Origin: Streptomyces echinoruber | GTDB lineage: Bacteria; Actinomycetota; Actinomycetes; Streptomycetales; Streptomycetaceae | Direction: 5' to 3' | Length of the DNA stretch: 64,000 nucleotides | Assembly: GCF_014651135.1 (NCBI RefSeq) | Contig: NZ_BMWH01000026.1 | Location: 46,835 to 110,834 of the forward strand | Shown here: one piece after another, positions 1 to 8,378 of the stretch | How the letters are laid out: the number at the start of each line of letters is the position of its first letter | How positions within the stretch are numbered: position 1 is the first letter of the stretch | Program-made: the position numbers and the translations under genes | The notes under the pieces: model-generated | What the model was told of the DNA's origin: nothing | Database searches by the model: none | Seen by the model: only the letters and a program-made list of their open reading frames with translations

Positions 1-24
1 GCCCCGCCGGACGTTCGGCGGGGC
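1..24. terminator. Perfect 9-bp stem hairpin at the left edge
   Basis: GCCCCGCCG (1-9) and CGGCGGGGC (16-24) form a perfect stem with a 6-nt loop. It lies about 90 bp beyond the stop codon of the minus-strand dehydrogenase and could end that transcript or one entering from outside the window. The stretch 25-113 holds only short GC-rich direct repeats and no gene. Confidence 0.6.
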
Positions 25-113
25 GACAGGGCACCCGGGTCCCGTGCCGCCGGACCTCCCGCGCCGCCGCTCCTCCCGCGCAGCCGGACCTCCCGCGCAG
101 CCGGGCTCCCGGC

Positions 114-1304
114 TCAGGGCTTGAGCAGCACCTTCACCGCGCCGTCCTGCTTGCGCTGGAACATCTCGTACGCGTGCGGCGCCTCCGCCAGCGGCAGCCG
201 GTGGGTGGCGAAGTCGTCGACGCCGAGCGGGTCCTCGTCCGTCAGGTAGGGCAGGATCTCCCCGGTCCAGCGGCGGACGTTGGCCTGGCCCATGCGGAGC
301 TGGATCTGCTTGTCGAACAGCGTGAGCATCGGCATCGGGTCGGCCATGCCGCCGTAGACGCCGGAGAGCGAGAGGGTGCCGCCGCGGCGCACCAGGTCGA
401 TCGCGGTGTGCAGAGCGGCGAGCCGGTCGACGCTGAACCGTTCGGCCAGCGGAGCGCCGACGGCCCGCGGCAGCAGGGACGCCGCCTGCTGGGCGAGGCG
501 GGCGGCGGCGCTGCCGTGCGCCTCGGTGCCGACCGCGTCGATCACGGCGTCGGGGCCGCGGCCGTCGGTCTGGTCGCGGATCGCGGCCACCAGCTCCTTC
601 TCGTGGTCGAAGCTCCTCAGGTCGTACGTCTCCACGCCCCGCTCCCGGGCCCGGCGCAGCCGCTCCGGGACCAGGTCCACGCCGAACACCCGCTCGGCGC
701 CGCGCGCCCGGGCGATCCGGCACGCCATGTCGCCGATGGGGCCGAGACCGAGCACGGCGACGCTGCCGCCCTGCGGCACGTCGGCGTAGGCGACCGCCTG
801 CCACGCGGTGGGCAGCACGTCGGAGAGGTAGACGAACCGGTCGTCCGCCGGGCCCTCGGGCACCTTGATCGGGCCGTAGTCGGCGTGCGGGACGCGCAGG
901 TACTCGGCCTGCGCGCCGGGCACCTGGCCGTACAGGCGGGTGTAGCCGAACAGCGCGGCGCCCATGCCCTCGCTGGTGACCTGCGTGGTCTCACACTGGG
1001 TCGGCAGGCCGTTGCCGCACATGAAGCAGTGGCCACAGGCGATCTGGAACGGCACGACGACGCGGTCGCCGGGCTTCAGGTCCGGCACCTCGGGGCCGAC
1101 CTCCTCGACGACGCCGATCGGCTCGTGGCCGAGGATGTCGCCGGGGGTCATGAAGGGGGTGAGCACCTCGTACAGGTGCAGGTCGGAGCCGCACAGGCCG
1201 GCCGTGGTGACGCGGATGACGGCGTCCGTCGGCTGCTCGATCCTCGGATCCGGCACGTCCTCCACGCGTACGTCCCGCTTGCCCTGCCAGGTCACTGCCT
1301 TCAT
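114..1304 (-). CDS. Zinc-dependent alcohol dehydrogenase (formaldehyde-dehydrogenase-like MDR)
   Basis: A 396-residue medium-chain dehydrogenase/reductase of the long glutathione-independent formaldehyde dehydrogenase/threonine dehydrogenase-like branch. It probably oxidises an alcohol or hydrated aldehyde with NAD. Visible signs are the catalytic-zinc site CGSDLH near the N-terminus followed by GHE, a structural-zinc-type Cys run (CGHCFMCGN then a later Cys) near residues 90-105, and the Rossmann GLGPIG near residue 190. Start: I use ATG 1304 because GGAGGG sits about 9 nt upstream; GTG 1313 is the alternative but leaves the ribosome site too close. It is monocistronic. A paralogue of the same branch lies at 38732-39907. 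The physiological substrate cannot be read from sequence. Confidence 0.9.
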   Translation of the reverse strand: MKAVTWQGKRDVRVEDVPDPRIEQPTDAVIRVTTAGLCGSDLHLYEVLTPFMTPGDILGHEPIGVVEEVGPEVPDLKPGDRVVVPFQIACGHCFMCGNGLPTQCETTQVTSEGMGAALFGYTRLYGQVPGAQAEYLRVPHADYGPIKVPEGPADDRFVYLSDVLPTAWQAVAYADVPQGGSVAVLGLGPIGDMACRIARARGAERVFGVDLVPERLRRARERGVETYDLRSFDHEKELVAAIRDQTDGRGPDAVIDAVGTEAHGSAAARLAQQAASLLPRAVGAPLAERFSVDRLAALHTAIDLVRRGGTLSLSGVYGGMADPMPMLTLFDKQIQLRMGQANVRRWTGEILPYLTDEDPLGVDDFATHRLPLAEAPHAYEMFQRKQDGAVKVLLKP

Positions 1305-1410
1305 CCGTGCCACTCCCTCCGTAGCCCGGGACCGTGCGCGGTCCGTCCTGCTTCTCGGGATGCGGCCCGGGTACCCGGCCGGCGTCCGGCGAACCGGCGG
1401 CCGGCTCGCG

Positions 1411-1672
1411 CCCGCGACCGTCGTCGTCCAGTACGTGGAGGGTCCAGTACGTGGAGGTGCGCCGCTCCCGGTATCACGACGCGCTGGACAACCACAGCCC
1501 GTACACGCCGTCCGTGGGATCGGGCAGGGCGGTGGTGCTGCGCGACGGGCGCGCCTTCGACGCCGTGTGGCAACGCACCACGGCGGCGCAGGGTACGCGG
1601 TTCATGTCACCGGACGGTTCGCCGTTGACCTTCGCCCGTGGCCAGATCTGGGTGATGCTCGCACCGGCCTGA
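1411..1672 (+). pseudogene. DUF3048 (YerB-like) C-terminal fragment with a frameshifting duplication
   Basis: Two frames together read like the C-terminal half of a DUF3048 lipoprotein. One frame ends with VVVQYVE, and after a shift the other continues VQYVEVRRSRYHDALDN, then VGSGRAVVLRDGRAFDAVW and a GxIWVML end. The break is explained exactly by a perfect 16-bp tandem duplication (GTCCAGTACGTGGAGG at 1426-1441 and 1442-1457), which shifts the frame. The N-terminal DUF3048 region, signal peptide and lipobox are absent upstream. I therefore read it as a truncated and frameshifted pseudogene; the family name rests on remembered motif similarity. Confidence 0.6.
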
Positions 1673-1747
1673 GCCGCGGCCGGGACACGACCTGCGGGCG
1701 CACCTGGACGGGGGCACGCGCCGGGGCATGGCGCGGTCCGGCGGGAG

Positions 1748-2131
1748 GTGTTGGGCGACGCGCACGTGGAGGGGGCGCAGGCCCGGCAGACCCCGTTCAC
1801 CGCCCGCTTCCAGGACTTCATCTCCCGCTACGCGTGGGGCGAGATCTGGACCGACCCGACGCTCTCCCGCCGCGAGCGCAGCATGATCACCCTGACGGCG
1901 CTGGTGGCGCACGGCCACCACGACGAGCTCGCGCTGCACGTGCGGGCGGCCCGGCGCAACGGGCTGACGCCCCGGGAGATCGGCGCGGTGCTGCTGCAGA
2001 TCGCCGTGTACTGCGGGGTGCCCGCGGCCAACTCCGCGTTCGCGGTGGCGCAGCGGGTGCTCGGCGAGGAACCCGAGGAATCCGAGGAATCCGAGGAATC
2101 CGAGGAATCCGACGGGGAGACGGACGGGTGA
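1748..2131 (+). CDS. Carboxymuconolactone decarboxylase-type protein, probably truncated PcaC/PcaL end
   Basis: The protein reads as 4-carboxymuconolactone decarboxylase, the beta-ketoadipate step giving 3-oxoadipate enol-lactone. Visible motifs are FQDFISRYAWGEIW, RERSMITLTALVA and the IAVYCGVPAANSAF signature. In many actinomycetes this domain is the C-terminal half of the PcaL fusion. Here no hydrolase domain precedes it, and the frame stays open upstream without ATG: residues HGAVRRE, expected just before VLGDAHVE in PcaC, are still encoded at 1727-1747. So GTG 1748 is only a formal start. The C-terminus carries an acidic low-complexity EES tail made by 9-bp repeats. No other pca genes are nearby. 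Likely a remnant; activity is doubtful. Confidence 0.6.
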   Translation: MLGDAHVEGAQARQTPFTARFQDFISRYAWGEIWTDPTLSRRERSMITLTALVAHGHHDELALHVRAARRNGLTPREIGAVLLQIAVYCGVPAANSAFAVAQRVLGEEPEESEESEESEESDGETDG

Positions 2132-2203
2132 AGACGGACGAGGACGGATGAGGATGGAGGAGAACGGATGAGAACGGGTGAGGACGGGTGAGGACGGGTG
2201 AGG
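2065..2203 (+). repeat. Microrepeats spanning the decarboxylase 3' end
   Basis: A run of GAGGAATCC-type 9-bp units (2065-2110) encodes the acidic tail. It passes into 10-11-bp units of the form GGACGGGTGA up to about 2203, just before the SDR gene. Units are direct and degenerate at the far end. Confidence 0.75.
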
Positions 2204-2270
2204 GTGATCCCGCCGGTCGTGGTTCCGGCAGGATCACCCACCGGGCGGGGCGCGGGCCTACGGTGAGGAC

Positions 2271-3062
2271 ATGTCCACCGTCCTGATCACCGGCGCCACC
2301 TCCGGCCTCGGCCGGTACGTCGCCTTCGAGCTGGTCCGCTCCGGGCACGTCGTCCTCGCGCACGGCCGCGACGCCGGCCGTGTCGAGCACCTCGTCGCCG
2401 AACTGCGCACCCACGGCACGGCGCACGGCTTCACCGCCGACCTCGCCGAGCCGGCCCAGGTGCGCCGGCTCGGCGAGCAGGTCGCCGAGGCCCACCCCGG
2501 GCTCGACGTGCTCGTCAACAACGCGGGCATCGGCGCCGGCGGCCCCGGCTCCGGGCGTGAGGAGAGCGCCGACGGGCACGAACTGCGCCTGGCCGTCAAC
2601 TACCTGGCGCCGGTGGCACTCACCCGCGCGCTGCTGCCGGTGCTGCGCGCCCACACCCCGGCGCGCGTCGTCAACGTCGGATCGGCCGGGCAGGAGCCCG
2701 TCGACTTCGACGACGTCGAACTGACCCGCGGCTACCGCGGCGTGTCGGCGTACTGCCGCAGCAAGTTCGCCCTCGCCGCCCACACCTTCACCCTCGCCGG
2801 GGAACTCGTCGGCATCGGCGTCTCGGTCAACGTCCTGCACCCCGCGGCCTACATGGACACCGCCATGGTCCGCGAGGCCGGCGTCACGCCCTGGAACACC
2901 GTCGCCGACGGCGCCCCCGGCGTCCTGGCCCTGGCCACCGAGGACCGCGGAACCGGCCGCTACTTCGACGGCACCCGCCCGGCCCGGGCCCACGAGGCGG
3001 CGTACGACCCCGAGGTGCGCCGGCGGCTCGCCGAGGTGACGGAGCGGCTGCTGGGCGGCTGA
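2271..3062 (+). CDS. SDR family NAD(P)-dependent oxidoreductase
   Basis: A 263-residue classical short-chain dehydrogenase/reductase. The N-terminal Rossmann motif is TGATSGLG (residues 7-14), followed by a VNNAG segment near residue 85, a catalytic Ser in NVGSAG, and the YxxxK pair in SAYCRSK near residue 160. The ATG is preceded by GAGGAC at a normal distance. It stands alone between the microrepeats at 2065-2203 and the convergent ATPase gene. Substrate is unknown; SDRs of this size reduce or oxidise many alcohols and ketones. Confidence 0.88.
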   Translation: MSTVLITGATSGLGRYVAFELVRSGHVVLAHGRDAGRVEHLVAELRTHGTAHGFTADLAEPAQVRRLGEQVAEAHPGLDVLVNNAGIGAGGPGSGREESADGHELRLAVNYLAPVALTRALLPVLRAHTPARVVNVGSAGQEPVDFDDVELTRGYRGVSAYCRSKFALAAHTFTLAGELVGIGVSVNVLHPAAYMDTAMVREAGVTPWNTVADGAPGVLALATEDRGTGRYFDGTRPARAHEAAYDPEVRRRLAEVTERLLGG

Positions 3063-3124
3063 GCGGGAGGCCGCCGACGGCACGACAGGCCCGCACCGGG
3101 CCGACCGGTGGCGCGGGAGACGCA

Positions 3125-3223
3125 CGGAAGGACCGACCGGCAGCACGGGAAACGCGCGGGAAGGGCCGACCGGCAGCACGGGAAACGCGCGGGAAGGGCC
3201 GGCCGGCGGCACGGGAAACGCGC
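3125..3223 (+). repeat. Three 33-bp tandem repeats
   Basis: Three consecutive 33-bp units (3125-3157, 3158-3190, 3191-3223), nearly identical, with weaker copies on both sides. The period is a multiple of three, and on the minus strand each unit reads RVSRAAGRPFP, lying directly after the stop codon of the ATPase gene. They occupy the convergent space between the SDR and ATPase genes. Confidence 0.8.
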
Positions 3224-3262
3224 GGAAGGCCCCCGGGCGCCGTCGCGGCGGCGCCGTCCCGC

Positions 3263-5944
3263 CTAGCGCGGTCCGCCCTCCGCCGCCAGGGCCTGCTGCG
3301 CGCGGGCCACCAGGCCGTCCGCGCCGCAGGCGCGGGCGAGGTCGAGGGCGCGGCGCAGTTCGGGGGCGGAGCGGGCGGCGATGCCGTACTCGACGCGGGC
3401 GGCGGCGTGCTCGTACTGGCAGGGCGAGGCCTCCAGGTAGGCGACGGCCTGCTCGGCGAGCCGGACGGCACGGCGGCCGGTCTCCAGCGCGGCGGCGCAG
3501 CGCAGGGCCTCGCCGATGGCCGTGTCGGTGCCGAAGCGCTCGGCCGTCCGGCGCGCCTCGGTGGCGAGCCGGGCGGCGCGGGCCGGGTCCACGGCGGCCA
3601 GCGCGCGGGCGAGGTCGACCGCCCACGGGGCGAGGACCGGGTTGTGGCCGCCGCGCGCCGCGGCCGCCTTCTCGGCCGCCTCCAGTTCGTTGACGCCTTC
3701 CTCGGTGCGGCCCACGGCGAGCAGCAGCCGGCCGCGCACCGAGCGGATGTCGGGCAGCACGATGGTGGCCGGGTACGGCGGTGCGAACCCGTACTGCTCG
3801 GCCACCGACCAGGCCTCCTCGACATGGCCGCGGGCCAGCAGCGTGTCGACGAGGTTGCAGGTGGCGGACCAGTACAGGGGCAGTCCGCGCCCGACTCTCT
3901 CTGCCAGCCGCAGCGAGGTGCGCAGCGCGGCCTCGGCCTCCTTCAGCCGGCCGCGCCGGCGGTGCCCGAGGCCGAGGTAGGCGTGGGCCAGGGCGAGGTG
4001 GCCGCCGCTCCAGCCGGCCTTCTCGTAGACGCGCACGGCCTCGTTGAGCAGGCTCTCGGCGCGGTCCAGCCGGTCGGTGCAGGCGTAGGAGCTGGCCAGC
4101 ATCAGCGGCAGTTCGACGCCCCACTCGGTGTCGGTCCAGCCGAGGCCGGGCGCGAGCCGGCCGTTGACGAGGGCGCGGTCGCACAGTTCGACGACTTCCT
4201 CGGCGTTCTCGCCGCGGCACAGGGCGTCGAAGGCGCGCAGGATCAGCAGCGCCCGTTCGGCGTTGTCGCGGCCGGTGCAGTGCCGGGCGAGTTCGGCGAG
4301 CCGCCGGGAGCGGCCCAGGGACGGGTCCTCGCCGGCGTGGATGCCCTCCCACATGAAGCGCACGGCCTGCAGTCGCATCCGCGCCGGGCCCGGTTCCAGG
4401 CGCGCGGCCTCCGCCTCGACGGTGCGGACGGCCTCCTCCAGCTGGTTGTTGTGGAGCAGGGCCTGCGACAGGCGCCACACGGCGTCCACGCGGGTGTCGC
4501 CGTCCAGTCCGGGCATGCTCAGCGCGGTGCGCAGGTGGCCGATGGTGGTGGCGGGCGCGGTCAGCAGCGTGGCGCAGCCGAGTTCGTACAGGACGCGGGC
4601 GTGCACCTCGGGCCGGGGCGGCTCCTCCAGGGCGCGTTCCAGGCAGCGGCGGGCGGCGTCGGGCGCGCCGACGGCGAGGTGTTCACGGGCGGCCTCGCGC
4701 AACTGGTCGACCAGCTCCTGGTCGTCGTCCGGATACACCTCCAGCAGGTGCCGGGAGGCGGCGGCCGCGCCGCGCCCGGAGTCGGTGACGAGCTGGGCGG
4801 CGATGCCGTGCATGGCGCGGCGCAGCGCGTCGGGGATGGAGTTGTAGACGGCGGTGGCGATGAGCGGGTGCACGAACTCCAGCTCGCCGTCCGCGCGCGG
4901 GGCCTCGGCGGGGTCGGGGTCGGTGAGGATGCGGGCGCGGCGCAGCAGTCCGGCGCAGCGCACGGCGCGGTCCCGGTCCATGGTGGCGAGCTGCGCGACG
5001 AGGTCGACGGTGATGTCGGCGCCGAGGATGGCGGCGGCCCACGCGAAGCGGGTGGCGTCCATGCCGAGCTCCTCCAGGCGGGCGACGAGGCCGCCGCCGC
5101 GGGCCGCCCGGTTCAGCGCGCGCAGCTCGCCGGCGTGCGCCTCGACGGGTTCGAGCTCGCTGTCGCGGACCTTGGCGAGGAGTTCGACGGTGTCGTAGGG
5201 GTTGCCGGCGGTGACGGCCCACACCTCGCGGCAGAACGGGTCGTCCGCGTGGGCGCCCAGCGTGGCGCGGGTCAGGCCGGCGGTGGCCTTTGGGGTGAGC
5301 GCGCTGAGGGTGCCGACCGGGCGGGCCGCGGCGGCCACGGCGTCCAGCAGCCGGGCGCCGTCCCCGCCCTCCTCACCGGGCCGGCGGGCTATGACGACGA
5401 GGACGGACAGGTCCTCCAGGCGTTCGGCGAACGCGGCCAGCCAGCGCAGTGTCTCCTGGTCGGCCCAGTGGGCGTCGTCCACCAGCAGCACCAGCGGCCA
5501 CTCGCGGCGGGCCAGCCGGCGCACCGCGGCGACCAGTCCGTCGCACACGTGCCGCGGGTCGGCCTGCCGCTCGCCGGGCTCCGCCAGGCCGAGGGCGGGG
5601 CCGGCGATGTCGTACCAGCCGCCGAGGTACTCGCGGGCCTCCTCGGGCAGCAGGGTGAGGAGCGCGGGCTGCAGCAGCTGCCGTAAGACGTTGAACGGCA
5701 CGGACTTCAGGGTCTCGCCGCCGCGGGCCGACCACACCGTGCAGCCGCGGGCCTCGGCGATGCGGCGGGCCTCGGTCAGCAGCGCGGTCTTGCCGACGCC
5801 CGACTCGCCGCTGAACACCAGCAGGCCTCCCGGGGAGGAGCGGTCCGCGCACAGGGTGTCGACCGCCTCCGCCAGAGCGGCGAGCTCCTCGTCGCGCTCC
5901 CACAGGGAAGCCGGGCCGGCCGCGGCCGGCCGTGCCTCCGTCAT
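3263..5944 (-). CDS. AAA ATPase/TPR protein of the LuxR (LAL) type lacking the HTH
   Basis: An 893-residue protein. The N-terminal ATPase carries Walker A GESGVGKT near residue 50 and Walker B LLVDDAHW near residue 150. It is followed by a winged/helical segment (ELEFVHPLIATAVYNSIP) and a long alpha-helical TPR-like half from about residue 400. This is the plan of large ATP-binding LuxR-family (LAL) regulators, which normally end in a LuxR helix-turn-helix. Here the protein stops right after the last TPR-like helices (ALAAEGGPR), with no HTH in any frame before the neighbouring gene. It may act through a partner protein, or be a truncated regulator. The ATG is in a good context and an inverted repeat lies 27 bp upstream. 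Confidence 0.85.
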   Translation of the reverse strand: MTEARPAAAGPASLWERDEELAALAEAVDTLCADRSSPGGLLVFSGESGVGKTALLTEARRIAEARGCTVWSARGGETLKSVPFNVLRQLLQPALLTLLPEEAREYLGGWYDIAGPALGLAEPGERQADPRHVCDGLVAAVRRLARREWPLVLLVDDAHWADQETLRWLAAFAERLEDLSVLVVIARRPGEEGGDGARLLDAVAAAARPVGTLSALTPKATAGLTRATLGAHADDPFCREVWAVTAGNPYDTVELLAKVRDSELEPVEAHAGELRALNRAARGGGLVARLEELGMDATRFAWAAAILGADITVDLVAQLATMDRDRAVRCAGLLRRARILTDPDPAEAPRADGELEFVHPLIATAVYNSIPDALRRAMHGIAAQLVTDSGRGAAAASRHLLEVYPDDDQELVDQLREAAREHLAVGAPDAARRCLERALEEPPRPEVHARVLYELGCATLLTAPATTIGHLRTALSMPGLDGDTRVDAVWRLSQALLHNNQLEEAVRTVEAEAARLEPGPARMRLQAVRFMWEGIHAGEDPSLGRSRRLAELARHCTGRDNAERALLILRAFDALCRGENAEEVVELCDRALVNGRLAPGLGWTDTEWGVELPLMLASSYACTDRLDRAESLLNEAVRVYEKAGWSGGHLALAHAYLGLGHRRRGRLKEAEAALRTSLRLAERVGRGLPLYWSATCNLVDTLLARGHVEEAWSVAEQYGFAPPYPATIVLPDIRSVRGRLLLAVGRTEEGVNELEAAEKAAAARGGHNPVLAPWAVDLARALAAVDPARAARLATEARRTAERFGTDTAIGEALRCAAALETGRRAVRLAEQAVAYLEASPCQYEHAAARVEYGIAARSAPELRRALDLARACGADGLVARAQQALAAEGGPR

Positions 5945-5970
5945 CCCGCTACCTCCCCGAGTCGCCCGAA

Positions 5971-5986
5971 CGACGTACAGACGTCG
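5971..5986. promoter_or_regulatory. Inverted repeat before the ATPase gene
   Basis: CGACGT-ACAG-ACGTCG has perfect 6-bp arms and lies 27 bp upstream of the ATPase start. It is a plausible protein binding site in the promoter region. The rest of the 360-bp gap up to 6303 shows no gene; it contains a very G-rich run near 6148-6180. Confidence 0.4.
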
Positions 5987-6303
5987 AGCCTAGCCGCCCG
6001 TCCGCCCCCGTGGCGCCCGCTCCGGCCACCCGTTGCCGTCACGGGTGACAGGGGGGCGCGTCCGCACGACGCTCCGGTGCCACGACCAGTGCCGCCAAGC
6101 CCCGGCGGAGTCAACGGCGCGTTCCGGCGGCGTACTTGGGAGGGTGGCGCGGGGGGGGGCGGCGGCGGGGGCGCGGCGGGTTCGGGGCCGCGGGCGGCCG
6201 GGGCGGTGGCATCCCGGCCCGGCGGTGGACGCGACGGCCGTCGGCAACCGTGGTGGCCGGGCCCTCTCATCCGGCTTTCACAGAGGGCTCATACGGTGGG
6301 GGC

Positions 6304-7371
6304 ATGACGCAGGTGACTCCTCCCGGCTGGTACCCCGACCCCGGGCAGACAAGTGACGGTCCCGCCACCGAGCGCTGGTGGGACGGCAGGGCCTGGACGG
6401 AGCGGACCCGTCCCGCCGGTTCGGCCGACGTGTGGGCCCCGCCGCCGCAGCCGCCGGCGGGGCCCCCGCCGCCCGCGGGGGGCACGGTGCCGACGGGCGG
6501 CGGGGCCGTGCCGCCGGCCGCGGGGGCGTACCCGGTCCACCCGCCGTACCCGGCGTATCCGGCGTATCCGGCGTACCCGGCGCAGCCGCCGGCCGCGGCG
6601 TCGCGCACGGGCCTGCGCACGGGCGTCGCCGTCACGGCGGCGGTGGCCGTGCTGGCCAGTGTCGGCGTGGGCGTGTGGGCGCTGGCCCGGGACGACGGCG
6701 GCACCGCCCGGGCCGGGTCCCGGCAGGGCCAGGGCGGGCCGTTCGGGGGGCAGCGCGGCGGCCCGGGAGGATCCGGCGGCGAGTCCGGCGGCGGCCACGG
6801 CGGCGCCTCGCCGACGCCCGGCCCGTCCGACGCCCCGAAGATCCGCAGCGGCTCGGTCACCGACCCGATCGACGGGATCAGCCTTCCCATACCCGACGGC
6901 TGGTACGGACAGCGGCTCCAGGTGGGCGCGCAGGTCTCCTCCGACGCCACCTACAAGTGCCCCGGCGACACCTCCAAGTCCTGCTCCAAGGGCGGCGCCT
7001 ACTCGGCCCCCGCGCTCGCGCTGGGCACCAAGGGAAGCACGCCGGAGGAGGTCGCCAAGGCGGACATCGCGGCGAACGCGAAGGAGTCCTACGGCGGCGA
7101 CACCTACGGCGGCATCACCTCGCACCGGGTGCTGGCCTCGAAGCCGGTGACGGTGGCCGGGCAGAAGGGTTACCTGGTCCGCTGGAAGGCGATCACCGAC
7201 AAGGGCGCCGACGGTTACGTCGAGTCGCTGGTGTTCCCCTCGCCGGCCGAGACCCGGCAGCTGGTCGTGGTCCGCTTCGGCGTCGACGCCGATCAGAGGC
7301 AGTCGCTCATCGACGACATCACCGAGGGCATCAGGGCGGCGTCCGGCCCGGGCAGCGGGCAGGACGTCTGA
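6304..7371 (+). CDS. DUF2510 domain membrane-anchored protein
   Basis: A 355-residue protein starting at ATG 6304 (GGTGGGGG just upstream). Residues 5-40 form a DUF2510 module (PPGWYPDP ... WWDGRAWTERT). Then comes a Pro/Gly-rich linker with tandem YPA units, a single hydrophobic helix around residues 100-125, a Gly/Ser-rich linker, and a soluble C-terminal domain of about 180 residues. That domain holds two close cysteines (YKCPGDTSKSCSKG) that could form a disulfide. The topology suggests cytoplasmic DUF2510 and an extracytoplasmic C-terminal domain. Function is not established for the family; this arrangement is common in Streptomyces. A longer in-frame start at 6136 would only add a low-complexity G-rich stretch and is rejected. 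Confidence 0.8.
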   Translation: MTQVTPPGWYPDPGQTSDGPATERWWDGRAWTERTRPAGSADVWAPPPQPPAGPPPPAGGTVPTGGGAVPPAAGAYPVHPPYPAYPAYPAYPAQPPAAASRTGLRTGVAVTAAVAVLASVGVGVWALARDDGGTARAGSRQGQGGPFGGQRGGPGGSGGESGGGHGGASPTPGPSDAPKIRSGSVTDPIDGISLPIPDGWYGQRLQVGAQVSSDATYKCPGDTSKSCSKGGAYSAPALALGTKGSTPEEVAKADIAANAKESYGGDTYGGITSHRVLASKPVTVAGQKGYLVRWKAITDKGADGYVESLVFPSPAETRQLVVVRFGVDADQRQSLIDDITEGIRAASGPGSGQDV

Positions 7372-7375
7372 CGCG

Positions 7376-7415
7376 CCGGCCCGCGGCTCGGACCACGCGC
7401 CGGACCGCGGGCCGG
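7376..7415. terminator. Bidirectional hairpin between convergent genes
   Basis: CCGGCCCGCGG (7376-7386) and CCGCGGGCCGG (7405-7415) pair perfectly over 11 bp, immediately after the DUF2510 stop codon and before the convergent tetR-type gene. Confidence 0.65.
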
Positions 7416-7512
7416 CCGGGTAGGGCGCCCCTCCGCTCCAGCAGAGCCCCACCCGGCCGGGGTGCGCGCCGCCCCCGTCCCCACGGTGCGGCGCGGACAG
7501 GTCACCGTCCCG

Positions 7513-8154
7513 TCATCCCCTGGACGGCGGCCTGGGTCCTCGGGCCAGGCCGAGCGCCGGCAGCACGGCGGCCTCCACGAATCGGACCATGTAGTCCGGG
7601 TCGGCGTACGTCCCCTCCAGCACCGGCCGCACCCGCAGCACCCCGAGGAGCTGTGCGGGCACGTACTCCAGCGCGGGATGTCCGGCGGGGACCTCGCCGC
7701 GCTCGACCCCGCGGCGCAGGATCTCCCGCAGCGCCTCCAGCTCCGGTTCGACGATCGCCTCGCGCACCGCGCAGGCGAGTTCCCGGTCCTGCGTCACGGC
7801 GTGCGCGAGGGCCTGGTGCAGCCGGGTGTCCTTGTTGGACCACTCCCCCACCGCGCGGGCGGCCTGCCGCAGGTCCTCGGCGAGCGAGCCGGTGTCGATG
7901 CCGGCCACGCGCGCCCGGCGGCGGGCGCGCAGCGCCGCGGCGACGAACTGCGGCTTGGTGCGCCACTGCCGGTAGAGCGTGGACTTGCTGCACCGGGTGC
8001 TGGCCGCGATGCCCTCCATGGTGACGGCGTCGTAGCCGCCCTCGCGGATCTGCTCGAGGACGGCGTCGAAGAACTCCTGCTCACGCTCGGGCGTGATCTT
8101 GGAGCGGCGCGAGGCGCCGACCGTGTCCGGTCGGTCCGCGGCCTGCGACGTCAT
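7513..8154 (-). CDS. TetR family transcriptional regulator
   Basis: A 213-residue TetR regulator. The N-terminal helix-turn-helix lies around residues 20-65 (REQEFFDAVLEQIREGGY, then ASTRCSKSTLYRQW), followed by a helical ligand-binding domain resembling TetR_C. Start ATG 8154 is chosen because AGGAGA lies 6-10 nt upstream and the HTH sits at the normal distance; the frame runs on upstream only through the operator array. It is divergent from the PAP2-DMT gene pair, and the intervening DNA holds four 16-bp operator-like units. It therefore very probably represses itself and possibly the divergent pair. The ligand is unknown. Confidence 0.88.
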   Translation of the reverse strand: MTSQAADRPDTVGASRRSKITPEREQEFFDAVLEQIREGGYDAVTMEGIAASTRCSKSTLYRQWRTKPQFVAAALRARRRARVAGIDTGSLAEDLRQAARAVGEWSNKDTRLHQALAHAVTQDRELACAVREAIVEPELEALREILRRGVERGEVPAGHPALEYVPAQLLGVLRVRPVLEGTYADPDYMVRFVEAAVLPALGLARGPRPPSRG

Positions 8155-8235
8155 CGTTCGTCTCCTTGTCCGGGGGCGGCCGCAGGGGTGGTCCGGCACG
8201 CCCGGGTGCCCTTCTCCAGTGTGACCCACGCTGTC

Positions 8236-8299
8236 GGTACGCCAGTGTACCGGTACGGGAGCGTATCGGTACACTGGCGTACCGGTACGCGAGCGTATC
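8236..8299. promoter_or_regulatory. Array of four contiguous 16-bp operator-like units
   Basis: Four units lie end to end: GGTACGCCAGTGTACC (8236-8251), GGTACGGGAGCGTATC (8252-8267), GGTACACTGGCGTACC (8268-8283) and GGTACGCGAGCGTATC (8284-8299). Each is an imperfect palindrome of the form GGTAC-N6-GTAYC, and unit 3 is the exact reverse complement of unit 1. The length and symmetry suit TetR dimers. The array lies between the tetR-type gene and the PAP2 gene, 82 bp from the first and 80 bp from the second. Confidence 0.7.
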
Positions 8300-8378
8300 G
8301 ATGACTTCCGGTGGCCGCCGGGGTCTCACCTGGCGGCACACCAGCACCACACCCACACGTCGGCGAAGGGACCGGGGG

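Noticed and set aside
3407..5686. Long plus-strand open frame of 759 codons
   Set aside because: It is antisense to the ATPase/TPR gene, which has clear Walker motifs. The frame is Gly/Ala/Val-rich without any recognisable domain, as expected opposite a high-GC gene.
8155..8274. 40-residue N-terminal extension of the TetR protein
   Set aside because: It is translated from the operator array. ATG 8154 has a good AGGAGA site and normal HTH spacing.
8220..8330. Remains of a mobile element with terminal repeats
   Set aside because: The repeats are four contiguous 16-bp operator-sized palindromes in a divergent promoter region, better explained as regulator sites.
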